DNA of 64,000 bases from Streptomyces sp. NBC_01262. GTDB lineage: Bacteria > Actinomycetota > Actinomycetes > Streptomycetales > Streptomycetaceae. The notes under the pieces were generated by a model. That model had not been told where the DNA came from. It saw only the letters and a program-made list of their open reading frames with translations, and did not search any database. Of this stretch, positions 33,808-41,527 are shown piece after piece; positions within the stretch are counted from its first letter, which is position 1, and every line of letters begins with the position of its first letter. The stretch spans positions 2,418,001-2,482,000 of the forward strand of contig NZ_CP108462.1 of NCBI RefSeq assembly GCF_036226365.1, written 5' to 3'. A program made the translations under genes and the position numbers.

Positions 33808-34145
33808 CCCACACCACCGATCAGGCCGAAGCGGATCCCGGCATCGACGACGACGCGGATCCCTGCCCCGTCGGGATGTGCGGCGACTACGAGGACTGCG
33901 GGTCCTGCGACGGCAGCGGCGAGGCCGAGGACGACTGGAACGACGAAGGATGCTCGGCCTGCCATGGCACCGGACGCACCGAGGTCGACCACTGCTGCCA
34001 GTGCGGCGGATCCCCGTACTGCAACTGCTGCCCCAAGTGCAGCGCGGCCAACATCGGCGGCTGCGCCTGCCCCGTGAGCGTGCAACTCCTGGACGGCAGC
34101 ACCCTCGACCTCCCGCCCGCCCACCCCCAGGAGCAGACGTCGTGA
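33804..34145 (+). CDS. DnaJ-type zinc-finger phage protein
   Basis: A 113-residue acidic protein with CxxCxGxG-like repeats, CGSCDGSGEAEDDWNDEGCSACHGTGR, followed by CCQCGGSPYCNCCPKCSAANIGGCAC. This resembles the Cys-rich domain of DnaJ without any J domain. Coupled by 4 bp to both neighbours. Probably binds two or three zinc ions; a chaperone-like or adaptor role is conceivable, unproven. Confidence 0.68.
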   Translation: MTHTTDQAEADPGIDDDADPCPVGMCGDYEDCGSCDGSGEAEDDWNDEGCSACHGTGRTEVDHCCQCGGSPYCNCCPKCSAANIGGCACPVSVQLLDGSTLDLPPAHPQEQTS

Positions 34146-35503
34146 ACCTCCACTTCGGCGCCTACGGGATCGCCGTCGGCGCCCTGCTCACCGCCAAGTT
34201 GCTGCTGTCGATACCCCGGCCCCGGCTGCGCCGCAGACCTGCCAGCACCCGGCGGCCGGCCCCGGCTGGGTTGACGATCCACGCCGTGATCACCGCCTAC
34301 AACGAGGCGCCGGAGATGCTGTTCCGCTGCCTGGAATCGCTGCTCGGCCAGACCCGCCGCCCGCATTCCGTGACCGTCGTCGACGACTGCTCCACCGACC
34401 CGCACGCCGTCGCCCGCATCATCGGCCACCTCGCGCCCCAGTTCCACGCCGCCGGCATCGAACTGGGCCTCATCCGGTTCCCCGTCAACCGCGGCAAGAG
34501 GCACGGCCTCGCCGCCGGATTCAACGCCCACCGCGACGCCGGCGCGTACCTGTGCGTGGACTCCGACACCATCGTCGCGCCGAACGCCGTCGCCGAGCTC
34601 GCCGCGCCGCTCACCCGGCGCCGCGTCCACTCCGTCACCGGCCTGGTCCTCGCCCACAACCGCACCAAGAACCTGCTGACCAGGCTGATCGACATGCGGT
34701 ACGTCAACGCGTTCCTCGGGGAACGTGTCGCCTACAGCAGGCTCGGGTCGGTGCTCTGCGCCTGCGGCAGCCTCGCCATGTACCGGGGCTGGGTCGTCCG
34801 CAAGCACCTGGGCAACTTCCTGCAGCAGCGGTTCCTCGGCCAGCCCGCCACCTTCGGCGACGACCGCCGCCTCACCTACTACTGCCTCCTCGAGGGCCAG
34901 TCGCTCATCGCGCCGACCGCGATCGGCTGGACCGACGTCCCCGAGACCCTCGGCCACTACGTCCGCCAGCAGATCCGCTGGGGCAAAAGCTTCATCCGCG
35001 AAGGCGTCCTCCTCCTGGCCAAGGTCCGCCTGATCGGCCGGGCCTGCTGGTGGCTGAACCTCCTCGAGCTCACCACGTGGGTCGGCTTCACCGCCGGCCT
35101 GCTCACTGCCCTGGCCATCACCGCACTCCATCCGGCCGACTGGCGCATCCTCACCGGCTACGCCCTGTGGGTCTGCGCCATGGCCTGGGTCCGCTCCCTG
35201 CACTACCTGCGCCGCGCCCCCGGCGTACCCGTCGCCGAGCGCCTGGGCACCTTCGCCTGCGCACCTCTGTACGCCCTCCTCAACTTGGGCCTCCTCCTGC
35301 CGCTGCGCCTGTGGTCCCTGGCCACCCTGCGCCGTAACGGCTGGGGCACCAGGCAGCGGGTGGAGATCAGCGCCGCCATCCCCGCCCAGGGGCCTGCGCC
35401 CGCCCGCTCCGACGCGCGGCTGGGCGAGGACACCGTGCAGCTGCACAAGCTCTACGACCCGCTGGACGCCACGACCCTCGAGGTCGCCGTCCCCCGCCGA
35501 TGA
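34142..35503 (+). CDS. Membrane GT2 glycosyltransferase of the hyaluronan synthase / NodC type
   Basis: A complete 453-residue processive-type GT2. One N-terminal membrane segment, then the catalytic domain: VITAYNEAPEML, DD (VVDDCSTD, about 81-82), acceptor motif DSDT (about 140-142), GDDRRLTYYCL (about 239-244) and QQIRW (about 276-280), then four or so C-terminal membrane helices. GDDR-LT and Q(Q)xRW together are the signature of class I hyaluronan synthase, chitin synthase and NodC enzymes, not of simple phage DNA glucosyltransferases. It should polymerise and export a polysaccharide or chito-oligomer. Product unknown. Embedded by a 4-bp overlap in the early gene train, so it is a resident phage gene and not a late passenger. 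It could alter the host cell surface against superinfection. Confidence 0.9.
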   Translation: MNLHFGAYGIAVGALLTAKLLLSIPRPRLRRRPASTRRPAPAGLTIHAVITAYNEAPEMLFRCLESLLGQTRRPHSVTVVDDCSTDPHAVARIIGHLAPQFHAAGIELGLIRFPVNRGKRHGLAAGFNAHRDAGAYLCVDSDTIVAPNAVAELAAPLTRRRVHSVTGLVLAHNRTKNLLTRLIDMRYVNAFLGERVAYSRLGSVLCACGSLAMYRGWVVRKHLGNFLQQRFLGQPATFGDDRRLTYYCLLEGQSLIAPTAIGWTDVPETLGHYVRQQIRWGKSFIREGVLLLAKVRLIGRACWWLNLLELTTWVGFTAGLLTALAITALHPADWRILTGYALWVCAMAWVRSLHYLRRAPGVPVAERLGTFACAPLYALLNLGLLLPLRLWSLATLRRNGWGTRQRVEISAAIPAQGPAPARSDARLGEDTVQLHKLYDPLDATTLEVAVPRR

Positions 35504-35519
35504 CCGCACCCCACCGCCC

Positions 35520-35547
35520 GCCTGCCCGCTTCACCGACCGGAGGACC
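35520..35547 (+). repeat. 28-bp start-associated repeat, copy 1
   Basis: The 28 bp from GCCTGCCCGC to CCGGAGGACC are identical to a copy at 36199-36226. Each copy ends in the ribosome site (GGAGGACC) of the gene that follows, 2 nt before its GTG. Such start-associated repeats are known from some mycobacteriophages, with different sequence. Confidence 0.85.
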
Positions 35548-35549
35548 TC

Positions 35550-36185
35550 GTGATCGACAACACCACCCGCCGCTTCAAGGAAGACCCCGCCGAGCCCCTG
35601 CTGCTCCTGGCCGCGGGCCTGGGGCCGGGCGGCACGGACCAGTTCATCGGAGAGCAGGAGGCCGCCGGTCAACGGCAGCTCGTCAACTCCGACCGCCTGC
35701 CGACCAGCCTCCGGTCGCCGCGTGAGGAGTTCGAGGCGCTGGGCTTCACCTTCGGCGACCCCGACCCCGGAGACCCGATGTTCTGCCCGGCCACCCTCCC
35801 CGAGGGCTGGTCCCGGCAGGCCTCCGACCACAACATGTGGTCCTACATCGTCGACACCCTCGGCAGGCGCCGCGTCTCGATCTTCTACAAGGCGGCGTTC
35901 TACGACCGGTCCAGCTTCATGCGGCTCGACACGGTCTCGGTGTACGTCACGGACCGCGTCTACCACGGCCAGCCCATCGTCACGGACGAGGTGTGGGCCA
36001 CCCATCAGGCCGTGGCCGCCGAGCTCCGCAACGCCGCCGACCGCGCGCAGAAGAGCCTCGCCGGGTGGGAGTTCATCGCCCAGCGCGACGGCGCCAGCGA
36101 GATGAGCACGGAGTACATCGCGCAGGACACCGCCGAGCGCGACAAGTACCTGGCCATCGCCGCCGAGTACGACCCCCAGCCCTGA
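35550..36185 (+). CDS. Hypothetical phage protein
   Basis: A 211-residue soluble protein starting at GTG 35550. The C-terminal two thirds look folded: FEALGFTFGDPDPGDPMFCPATLPEGWSRQASDHNMWSYIVD, then RRRVSIFYKAAFYDRSSFMRLDTVSVYV and a helical AELRNAADRAQKSLAGWEFI. This is a recurring hypothetical protein of Streptomyces phages and plasmids as far as I recall; function unknown. It is preceded by the 28-bp repeat and followed by the second copy. Confidence 0.7.
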   Translation: MIDNTTRRFKEDPAEPLLLLAAGLGPGGTDQFIGEQEAAGQRQLVNSDRLPTSLRSPREEFEALGFTFGDPDPGDPMFCPATLPEGWSRQASDHNMWSYIVDTLGRRRVSIFYKAAFYDRSSFMRLDTVSVYVTDRVYHGQPIVTDEVWATHQAVAAELRNAADRAQKSLAGWEFIAQRDGASEMSTEYIAQDTAERDKYLAIAAEYDPQP

Positions 36186-36198
36186 ACCGCCACCGCCT

Positions 36199-36226
36199 GC
36201 CTGCCCGCTTCACCGACCGGAGGACC
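36199..36226 (+). repeat. 28-bp start-associated repeat, copy 2
   Basis: Identical over 28 bp to 35520-35547, 679 bp apart, ending in the ribosome site of the next gene. Exact identity in noncoding leaders but not in the coding regions suggests selection or recent copying. Confidence 0.85.
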
Positions 36227-36228
36227 AG

Positions 36229-36849
36229 GTGTCCGACCCGTACCGCTACACCCGCAAGGACGTCCGCCTCCGCATCATCACCGAGGCGATCACGGCCCTG
36301 ATCCCGCGTGCTGTCCCCTCGAACATCAGCGTCGAGGTCGTCGAGACCCTGCCCGGCCAGCTCACCGGACCGGACACCCCGGGCCGCAACACCTGGTCCG
36401 GCCGCCCCGACGCCGTAGCCGAGCGCATCTTCACCGCACTGTTCGGCCGCCCCGACAAGCCGCTGCCCACCTCGCCGGCCAGCCAGGCCGACGACGCCAA
36501 GCGCCGCCGCGATCTGGTCGGCGAGGTCGACGCGGTGCAGAACGGCTGCAACTCCCTGGAGCGCGCGCCCTGGTACCCGGCCCGGGCGGGCGACCTGGTC
36601 CACGTCGCGTACGAGACGGCCGGTCAGATGCCCGCGTATGGCGAGACGTACGCCGTCGTCCCGGATCCGGACTCCGGAAACGAGCTGCAGCTGAAGCTGC
36701 TCCACCACACCTGCGACGACGAGACCAGCCCCGGGTGGTTCGCGCCCGGCGTCGTCGGCGACCCGCTGACGGAGCCGTGGATGGAGGCCGGCCCCCACCG
36801 GCTGACCGTGATCCGCGACGGCGCGGTCGTCCACCCCGTCACCCGCTAA
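36229..36849 (+). CDS. Hypothetical phage protein
   Basis: A 206-residue protein from GTG 36229. The N-terminal segment SDPYRYTRKDVRLRIITEAITALIPRAVPSNISVEVVETL is helical and basic. The C-terminal half (RAGDLVHVAYETAGQMPAYGETYAVVPDPDSGNELQLKLL) reads as a small beta barrel. No family recognised. It lies just before the winged-helix replication-like gene. Confidence 0.65.
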   Translation: MSDPYRYTRKDVRLRIITEAITALIPRAVPSNISVEVVETLPGQLTGPDTPGRNTWSGRPDAVAERIFTALFGRPDKPLPTSPASQADDAKRRRDLVGEVDAVQNGCNSLERAPWYPARAGDLVHVAYETAGQMPAYGETYAVVPDPDSGNELQLKLLHHTCDDETSPGWFAPGVVGDPLTEPWMEAGPHRLTVIRDGAVVHPVTR

Positions 36850-36883
36850 CCCAACCACCCGCCTCACGAACTCAGGAGTCCCG

Positions 36884-38368
36884 TTGTCCGCCACCGCTCC
36901 GCTCGCCGAGCAGCCGCCCCGCGCGGCCGTCGGCGTGCGCCCGCGCGGCGGACAGCGGGTCCTGGTGCCGTGGCGCCTTGTCGTAGGTCCTCAGTACGCC
37001 GATGTGGCCCTGAGCGCCTACGTGAAGGTGTCCGCCCTCGCGGCCCGCCCGGAAGGCTGCACGGCCCGGGTCGAGACCCTCGCCACCTACCTCGGCCTCT
37101 CCAAGAGCAGCGTCGAGCGGGGCCTGCGCCAGCTCACCCGCCCCGACATCGTCGACCAGGTCGTCGAGGTCGACACCGTACGGCGCACCCTGCCCGGCGG
37201 TACCGGACAGTCCGCGCTGCGCACCACCCGCCCGCTCGGCCAGGGCGAGGACTTCGTGTGGCTGCCCGTGCGCGCGGCCGAGGTCCTCACGCCCCGCCAG
37301 CTGCGCGCGTACGCGATCCTCACCTACGCCGAGGCACGGAAGATCCCGCTGTCCGCGAGCGACCTCGGCGAGATGCTGTATCACCACACCGGTGCCCGCG
37401 CCGGCGAGCACCTAGGCGAGCGCGCCGCGCGCCGCCTGGTCGACGAGCTCGACGCCCTGGGCTGGATCACCGTCGGCCGCCGCGCCGGTCACCAGGGCCG
37501 CCACGCCTACACCGCCCACCGCACCCCGCTCCACCCCGTGCCGCCCGTCGAGGGCGGATCCGGGCTCGTGGGTCCGGTCGTTGATGACGGATCGGGTCCG
37601 GACGATCAAGACGGATCCCTCGCGTCTAAGGAAGACCGGAGTACTGACCGACAAGAGCAGACGGGGGTGGGTGGTTCCATCCGCCGTAGGCGAGGTGACC
37701 GTAGTAGCGCTGTGGATCACCTCGGTGCGCACGTGCCGGACACGTTCGGCCGGGGTGATCGCGCCCTGCGGGCGGATGACCAGCCAGCCCCTCTCGCACC
37801 ACCCCCGGCCAACGGCCGCTACACCGGCCCCGCCCTGCAGCTCAGCCCCCGCGTCTGGGCCGTCCTGGCCCCCGTACGGCACCTGCTGCCCGGCATCCGG
37901 CCGTTCATGGTCCGGAGGATCGCCCGCGCGGTCGGCGCCCAGCTCGACGCCGGCACTGCCCCCGCCCGCCTGACCGAGCGCCTGGCCGCCCGCTACGCCG
38001 CCAACGACCAGGAGTTGCGCGACGTCGGCCGCTGGATCCTCGGCGCCGGCCTGCCCCGCCGAGGCCGCCACCGCGGGTGCGACCTCCCGGCGTGCGAGGC
38101 CGGGGTCATCTGGCACGACGACCCCGGGTGCACCGCGTGCGCCAGCGGCGACACCGACCACGCCACCCAGGCCTGCCTGGTCTGCACCGAGCTGTACCGC
38201 GCCGACCAAGCGCGCCGCGAGCAGCACACCACCCGGCCGCCGGCAGGCGAGCAGCCAGGGCCCCGGCCGTCGGCGATCCGGCACGAGTGCCGCAACCCCA
38301 CCTGCCGCGCGCCCGCCCGCACCCCGTTCCACGACGGCCTGTGCCGCCCATGCCGAACCGCAGCCTGA
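36884..38368 (+). CDS. Winged-helix, Cys-rich replication-initiator-like protein
   Basis: A 494-residue protein starting at TTG 36884 with CAGGAG upstream. Residues about 20-85 form a helix-turn-helix (LATYLGLSKSSVERGLRQLTRPDIV). A second winged helix lies at about 150-200 (LGERAARRLVDELDALGWITVGRRAGHQGRHAY). A low-complexity linker (about 220-290, with an 8-residue tandem repeat) joins a helical domain to a C-terminal Cys/His region (CDLPACEAGVIWHDDPGCTAC, CRNPTCRAPARTPFHDGLCRPC). The layout resembles replication initiators of actinobacterial plasmids and phages, but no catalytic motif is seen. I infer replication or its control; a transcription factor is possible. Confidence 0.62.
   Translation: MSATAPLAEQPPRAAVGVRPRGGQRVLVPWRLVVGPQYADVALSAYVKVSALAARPEGCTARVETLATYLGLSKSSVERGLRQLTRPDIVDQVVEVDTVRRTLPGGTGQSALRTTRPLGQGEDFVWLPVRAAEVLTPRQLRAYAILTYAEARKIPLSASDLGEMLYHHTGARAGEHLGERAARRLVDELDALGWITVGRRAGHQGRHAYTAHRTPLHPVPPVEGGSGLVGPVVDDGSGPDDQDGSLASKEDRSTDRQEQTGVGGSIRRRRGDRSSAVDHLGAHVPDTFGRGDRALRADDQPAPLAPPPANGRYTGPALQLSPRVWAVLAPVRHLLPGIRPFMVRRIARAVGAQLDAGTAPARLTERLAARYAANDQELRDVGRWILGAGLPRRGRHRGCDLPACEAGVIWHDDPGCTACASGDTDHATQACLVCTELYRADQARREQHTTRPPAGEQPGPRPSAIRHECRNPTCRAPARTPFHDGLCRPCRTAA
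37570..37617. repeat. Two tandem 24-bp imperfect repeats inside the replication-like gene
   Basis: 37570-37593 and 37594-37617 match at 20 of 24 positions (both start GGGTCCGG and end GACGGATC). They encode GPVVDDGS-GPDDQDGS in the linker. They could be origin iterons embedded in the initiator gene, as in lambda O, or only a repetitive linker. Confidence 0.6.
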
Positions 38369-38386
38369 CGAAAGGACCACCGACCG

Positions 38387-38719
38387 ATGATCACGCCGCG
38401 CCCCGACGAGCAGGGCACCTGCGACCGCTGCCTGGCCGATGTGCTGTGGGTCCACACCGTGCCCAACAACGCCAAGCGCCCCATCGACCCCGAGCCCAAC
38501 GCCGATGGCAGCACAGCCGTGTACCGGGACCAGGCCGGGCGCCTGCGCGCCCGCCAGCTCACCAAGGAACGCCCCGCGGCCGAGGGCTCCGAGGTCATCT
38601 ACATGACCCACCACGCCACCTGCGCCAGGCCCCGGCCCCGCCGCACCTCCCGCCCCAACCCGCCACCGCGTACACAGCGTCGGCACTGGGGCACCGCCAC
38701 CCCCGGCTGGCACCCATGA
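38387..38719 (+). CDS. Small zinc-ribbon-like phage protein
   Basis: A 110-residue protein starting MITPRPDEQGTCDRCLADVLWVHTV, with a later Cys/His pair (THHATC) that could complete a zinc site. A polar linker and a basic, Pro/Arg-rich tail follow. This layout is common in Streptomyces mobile elements. Coupled to the next gene by a 4-bp overlap. Function unknown. Confidence 0.65.
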   Translation: MITPRPDEQGTCDRCLADVLWVHTVPNNAKRPIDPEPNADGSTAVYRDQAGRLRARQLTKERPAAEGSEVIYMTHHATCARPRPRRTSRPNPPPRTQRRHWGTATPGWHP

Positions 38720-38991
38720 CCCCCGACCAGGAGCAACGCCTCCTCGCAGAAGCCATCCCCGACGGCAGCTTCGGCGGCCCCCGGTCCACCCCGGATGCGC
38801 CGCCCGCCCTGCGCCCGCGGCGGCCGCCGCGGCCGGTCACCGCCGCCGAAGCCGCCCAGCACCAGGCCGACCTGCTCGCCGCGCTCGACGGCTTCGACAG
38901 CCGCAAGCAGGCCATCGCCGCCCACAGCGTCACCGCCCGCACGGCCCGCCACCTCCGACTCGTCCCGAACCCCGCAAGAAAGGCCGGCTGA
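38716..38991 (+). CDS. Small hypothetical phage protein
   Basis: A 91-residue protein. The N terminus is acidic (MTPDQEQRLLAEAIPDGSFGG), followed by a Pro/Arg linker and a helix-turn-helix-like end (ADLLAALDGFDSRKQAIAAHSVTARTARHLRL). Coupled to both neighbours by short overlaps. Confidence 0.55.
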   Translation: MTPDQEQRLLAEAIPDGSFGGPRSTPDAPPALRPRRPPRPVTAAEAAQHQADLLAALDGFDSRKQAIAAHSVTARTARHLRLVPNPARKAG

Positions 38992-39458
38992 TGACCATCC
39001 CCTCCGCACCCTCCGCACCCTCCGCACCCAGCGCCCGTCAGTGCCAGATCCTGGCCGGCCTTGCCCGCGGCCACCGCCACCAGCAGATCGCCACCGACCT
39101 CGGCATCAGCTACGCCACCGTCAAGAAGCACGCCGAGGACCTTCGCACCCGCTACGGCGTGCACAGCGCGGCCGCCCTGATCCGACTGGGCTACGAACAC
39201 GGCTGGCTGAACAGCCTCGCCCCGGAGGAACGGCCCCTCACCGTCCTGCCCGACCGGCAGCAGCAGGTCCTGCAGCTGGTCGCCGCCGACTGCACCCAGG
39301 CCCAGATCGCCCGCCGACTCGGCGTGTCCGTCACCACCGCTGCCGAACACGAACGCCGCCTCCGCCGCGCCCTCGGCGCCCGCACGCTGCCCCACGCCGT
39401 AGCCCTCGGCTACCAGCACCACCACCTCACCACCCGCCGCACGGCAGCCGCCGCATGA
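38991..39458 (+). CDS. Tandem LuxR-type HTH protein
   Basis: A 155-residue protein with two GerE-like helix-turn-helix units: RQCQILAGLARGHRHQQIATDLGISYATVKKHAEDLRTRYGV (about 16-57) and RQQQVLQLVAADCTQAQIARRLGVSVTTAAEHERRLRRALGA (about 88-130). No receiver or ligand domain is present. The N terminus has a 9-bp DNA repeat (three CTCCGCACC units) coding PSA repeats. It is likely a DNA-binding regulator of phage genes that binds as a pseudo-dimer. Its start overlaps the previous stop by 1 bp. Confidence 0.78.
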   Translation: MTIPSAPSAPSAPSARQCQILAGLARGHRHQQIATDLGISYATVKKHAEDLRTRYGVHSAAALIRLGYEHGWLNSLAPEERPLTVLPDRQQQVLQLVAADCTQAQIARRLGVSVTTAAEHERRLRRALGARTLPHAVALGYQHHHLTTRRTAAAA

Positions 39459-39691
39459 CCGCCCGCTGCGAACTCACCGAGCTCCTGGCCGACAGCTGCG
39501 CCCACTGCCTCGGCCACACCGACCCCGCCCCCGACCCGCCGCCGCCCGTCAACACCGGCCGCTGGTTCCACGCCATCTACCCCGGCGTCTGCGAGGTCTG
39601 CGGCAACCGCTTCACACCCGGAACACCGATCCGCCTGGAGATCCCGAAGGGCTGGCGCGCCGCCTGCTGCGCCGACGGAGCTCCGTCGTGA
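39455..39691 (+). CDS. Small zinc-finger phage protein
   Basis: A 78-residue protein with three Cys groups: SCAHCLGHTD, GVCEVCGNRFTPGTPIRLEI and ACCAD. The middle segment resembles a treble-clef or PARP-like knuckle (CEVCGNRFTPGTPI). Coupled by 4-bp overlaps to both neighbours. Probable zinc-binding protein of unknown role. Confidence 0.65.
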   Translation: MTARCELTELLADSCAHCLGHTDPAPDPPPPVNTGRWFHAIYPGVCEVCGNRFTPGTPIRLEIPKGWRAACCADGAPS

Positions 39692-39984
39692 GGTGGCTGT
39701 GGATCGCCCTCGCCTGCTGCCTCGGCGCCAGCCTCGCCTGGCCCCTGTCCTGCTACCTCGTCCAGTCCCGGAAGGCCCCCGCCGTGACCGAATTCCCCTG
39801 CCCCGCCTGCTCCGGCACCCGCCGCGCCAGTCAGTACCTCTGCCGCGCCGACTGGTTCTCCCTACCCGTGGCTGCGCAACGTGCCCTCAAGCGCCGCGAC
39901 CGCCAGGCCAGGGCCCGGCTCCAGGAGCTGTACGAGCAGATCACCGCCGGCGTCCCACTCGACCAGATCCACATCACGCCGTGA
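39688..39984 (+). CDS. Membrane-anchored Cys-containing phage protein
   Basis: A 98-residue protein from GTG 39688. A membrane or signal segment (MRWLWIALACCLGASLAWPLSCYLV) precedes a short CPACSGTRRASQYLC motif and a basic helix (RALKRRDRQARARLQELYEQI). The Cys motif plus the CRADWF segment recur in Streptomyces mobile elements. An internal start near EFPCPAC could give a soluble form. Confidence 0.6.
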   Translation: MRWLWIALACCLGASLAWPLSCYLVQSRKAPAVTEFPCPACSGTRRASQYLCRADWFSLPVAAQRALKRRDRQARARLQELYEQITAGVPLDQIHITP

Positions 39985-40042
39985 CACCGACGCCGCGCGC
40001 GATCACCGCAGCCTCAACACCCACCACCGGAAGGCCAAGCCC

Positions 40043-40435
40043 ATGCCCACCAAGCCCAAGCTCCCGGAGACCAGCGCGGCCGGCGTCGGCATGCCCGCCA
40101 CCCTCCACCTTCACGCATTCGGCCGCGAGATCGCCGACGCCTTCGGCGGTGAACTCCCGTACCTCGTTGGCTCCGCCACACGCGGCAAGACCTGGCGGGA
40201 CGTCGACGTCCGCCTGATCCTGCCCGACGACCAATACGACGCCCTCTTCCCTGGGCACGCCAAGCCAGACCACGCCAACGGACGCTGGGCGCTGCTGTGC
40301 GCAGCGATCTCCGAGCTCGGGAAGCTGCGCACCGGGCTGCCGATCGACTTCCAGATCCAGCGCATGACCGACGCCAACGCCCTCTACAGCGGCGCCCGGC
40401 ACGCCCTCGGCCTGCGCCTGCACTGGCCCGCCTGA
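40043..40435 (+). CDS. Nucleotidyltransferase-fold protein
   Basis: A 130-residue single-domain protein. A helix (LHAFGREIADAFGG) leads into the nucleotidyltransferase signature: LPYLVGSATRGKTWRDVDVRLIL (Gly-Ser loop with the Asp-x-Asp pair about 52-54) and a third acidic strand, GLPIDFQIQ (Asp about 104). The active residues look complete. MNT-type antitoxins share this fold, but no HEPN partner gene is adjacent, so a toxin-antitoxin pair is not supported. Substrate unknown; AMP transfer to protein or to a small molecule is possible. ATG with GGAAGG upstream. Confidence 0.72.
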   Translation: MPTKPKLPETSAAGVGMPATLHLHAFGREIADAFGGELPYLVGSATRGKTWRDVDVRLILPDDQYDALFPGHAKPDHANGRWALLCAAISELGKLRTGLPIDFQIQRMTDANALYSGARHALGLRLHWPA

Positions 40436-40454
40436 CTACCCACCTGAGGACACC

Positions 40455-41183
40455 ATGACCGACACCCCGCTCAACACCGAAGCCGCAGCCCGCGTGCACT
40501 ACGTAGACCCGCGCGTCCGTCAGCTCGCCGAAGCCCGCTGGCGGCTCATCACTGGCGGCTCACGCGCGGCGTGGCTCGCGCTGGGCAAGGACAACCCGGA
40601 GGCGCTCATCGCGGAGGGCCGGGACTGGATCCGCGCCGCCGTCGCTGCCGGAATCCTCCCGCCACCCGCCGACCGGCGGGCGGGCCGGTTCTCCTGCACC
40701 GGGCCATGCGCGCGAGGCGTCTGCGGCATGGCCTGGACAGAGGACAGGTGCGGCCAGTGCTGCGAGTGCCGCCTCACCTGCGACGGACCACCGCCCTCCA
40801 GCGCCCCGGCTGACCCGTCACCGACGGCCGACGACGAGCTACGCGAGCAGTACGCCGAGGCGCTGCGCGACGCCATGTACCTCACCGACTGGGGCAGCCA
40901 CACCCCCACCGTCCACGACTACGCCGACCGCCTGATGGCCGTCCGTGACCGCAGCATGGATCTCCGGACCACCGAGCGGGACGTCACGCTCCAAGCGTTC
41001 AACTCCATCGTGCTGCAGGTGGAGGACGTCCGGGCAGTCATCGCCCGCGTGCGCGCCCTCCGTGACACCTGGCGCCACTACACGATGGCGCCCCAGACCA
41101 TGCGCCTCGTCGGTGAGCTGGGCGCCGCCCTCGACGGCCCGCCGCCGGCAGCCACCGCACCCACAGAGGAGGCCGGCCGATGA
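40455..41183 (+). CDS. Hypothetical Cys-rich phage protein
   Basis: A 242-residue protein. An N-terminal helical domain (PRVRQLAEARWRLITGGSRAAWLALGKDNPEALIAEGRDWIRAAV) is followed by a Cys cluster (CTGPCARGVCGMAW...CGQCCECRLTC, about 80-115) and a long helical C terminus (LREQYAEALRDAMYLTDW ... ALRDTWRHYTMAP). No family recognised. Stop overlaps the next start by 4 bp. Confidence 0.65.
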   Translation: MTDTPLNTEAAARVHYVDPRVRQLAEARWRLITGGSRAAWLALGKDNPEALIAEGRDWIRAAVAAGILPPPADRRAGRFSCTGPCARGVCGMAWTEDRCGQCCECRLTCDGPPPSSAPADPSPTADDELREQYAEALRDAMYLTDWGSHTPTVHDYADRLMAVRDRSMDLRTTERDVTLQAFNSIVLQVEDVRAVIARVRALRDTWRHYTMAPQTMRLVGELGAALDGPPPAATAPTEEAGR

Positions 41184-41524
41184 GCGGCGGCTCGTTCAAC
41201 TACCTCTGCCACACCTGGGACCTCGACGGCCTGATCGACAAACGCGGCGACCTCGAAGAGATGTCCGCCGTCCTCGCCGGGCTCGGCTACGCCCACGACG
41301 CTGCCCGCGAGACGGAGGAGCTCCTCGTCATGCTGCGGCAGTGGGAAGTCCGCGCCACCGTCCGGGTCGAGCGGCTGCGGGAGGTCTGGAAGGCCGTGGA
41401 GTGGTGGAAGTCCAGCGACTACGGCGAGGACCAGGTGCACGAAGCGCTCGCCGAGTATCGGGGCGAGTCCGCCAGCGCCGCGAGTACCCCGAAGGGGCAG
41501 CCCGACGCCCCGCAGGAGCGTTGA
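41180..41524 (+). CDS. MSGGSFNYL-type phage protein
   Basis: A 114-residue protein starting MSGGSFNYLCHTWDL, a start shared by a small protein family found across unrelated phages and mobile elements. The rest is helical with a Trp-rich stretch (LREVWKAVEWWKSSDYGEDQVHEAL). Function unknown. Coupled by 4 bp to the preceding gene. Confidence 0.75.
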   Translation: MSGGSFNYLCHTWDLDGLIDKRGDLEEMSAVLAGLGYAHDAARETEELLVMLRQWEVRATVRVERLREVWKAVEWWKSSDYGEDQVHEALAEYRGESASAASTPKGQPDAPQER

Positions 41525-41527
41525 CCC

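Noticed and set aside
38991..39458. Two-component response regulator (because of LuxR-type HTH)
   Set aside because: No receiver domain or phospho-Asp; the protein is two HTH units only.
40043..40435. MNT antitoxin of a HEPN-MNT toxin-antitoxin pair
   Set aside because: Neither neighbour has a HEPN signature (RX4-6H in a four-helix protein), so only the fold is claimed.
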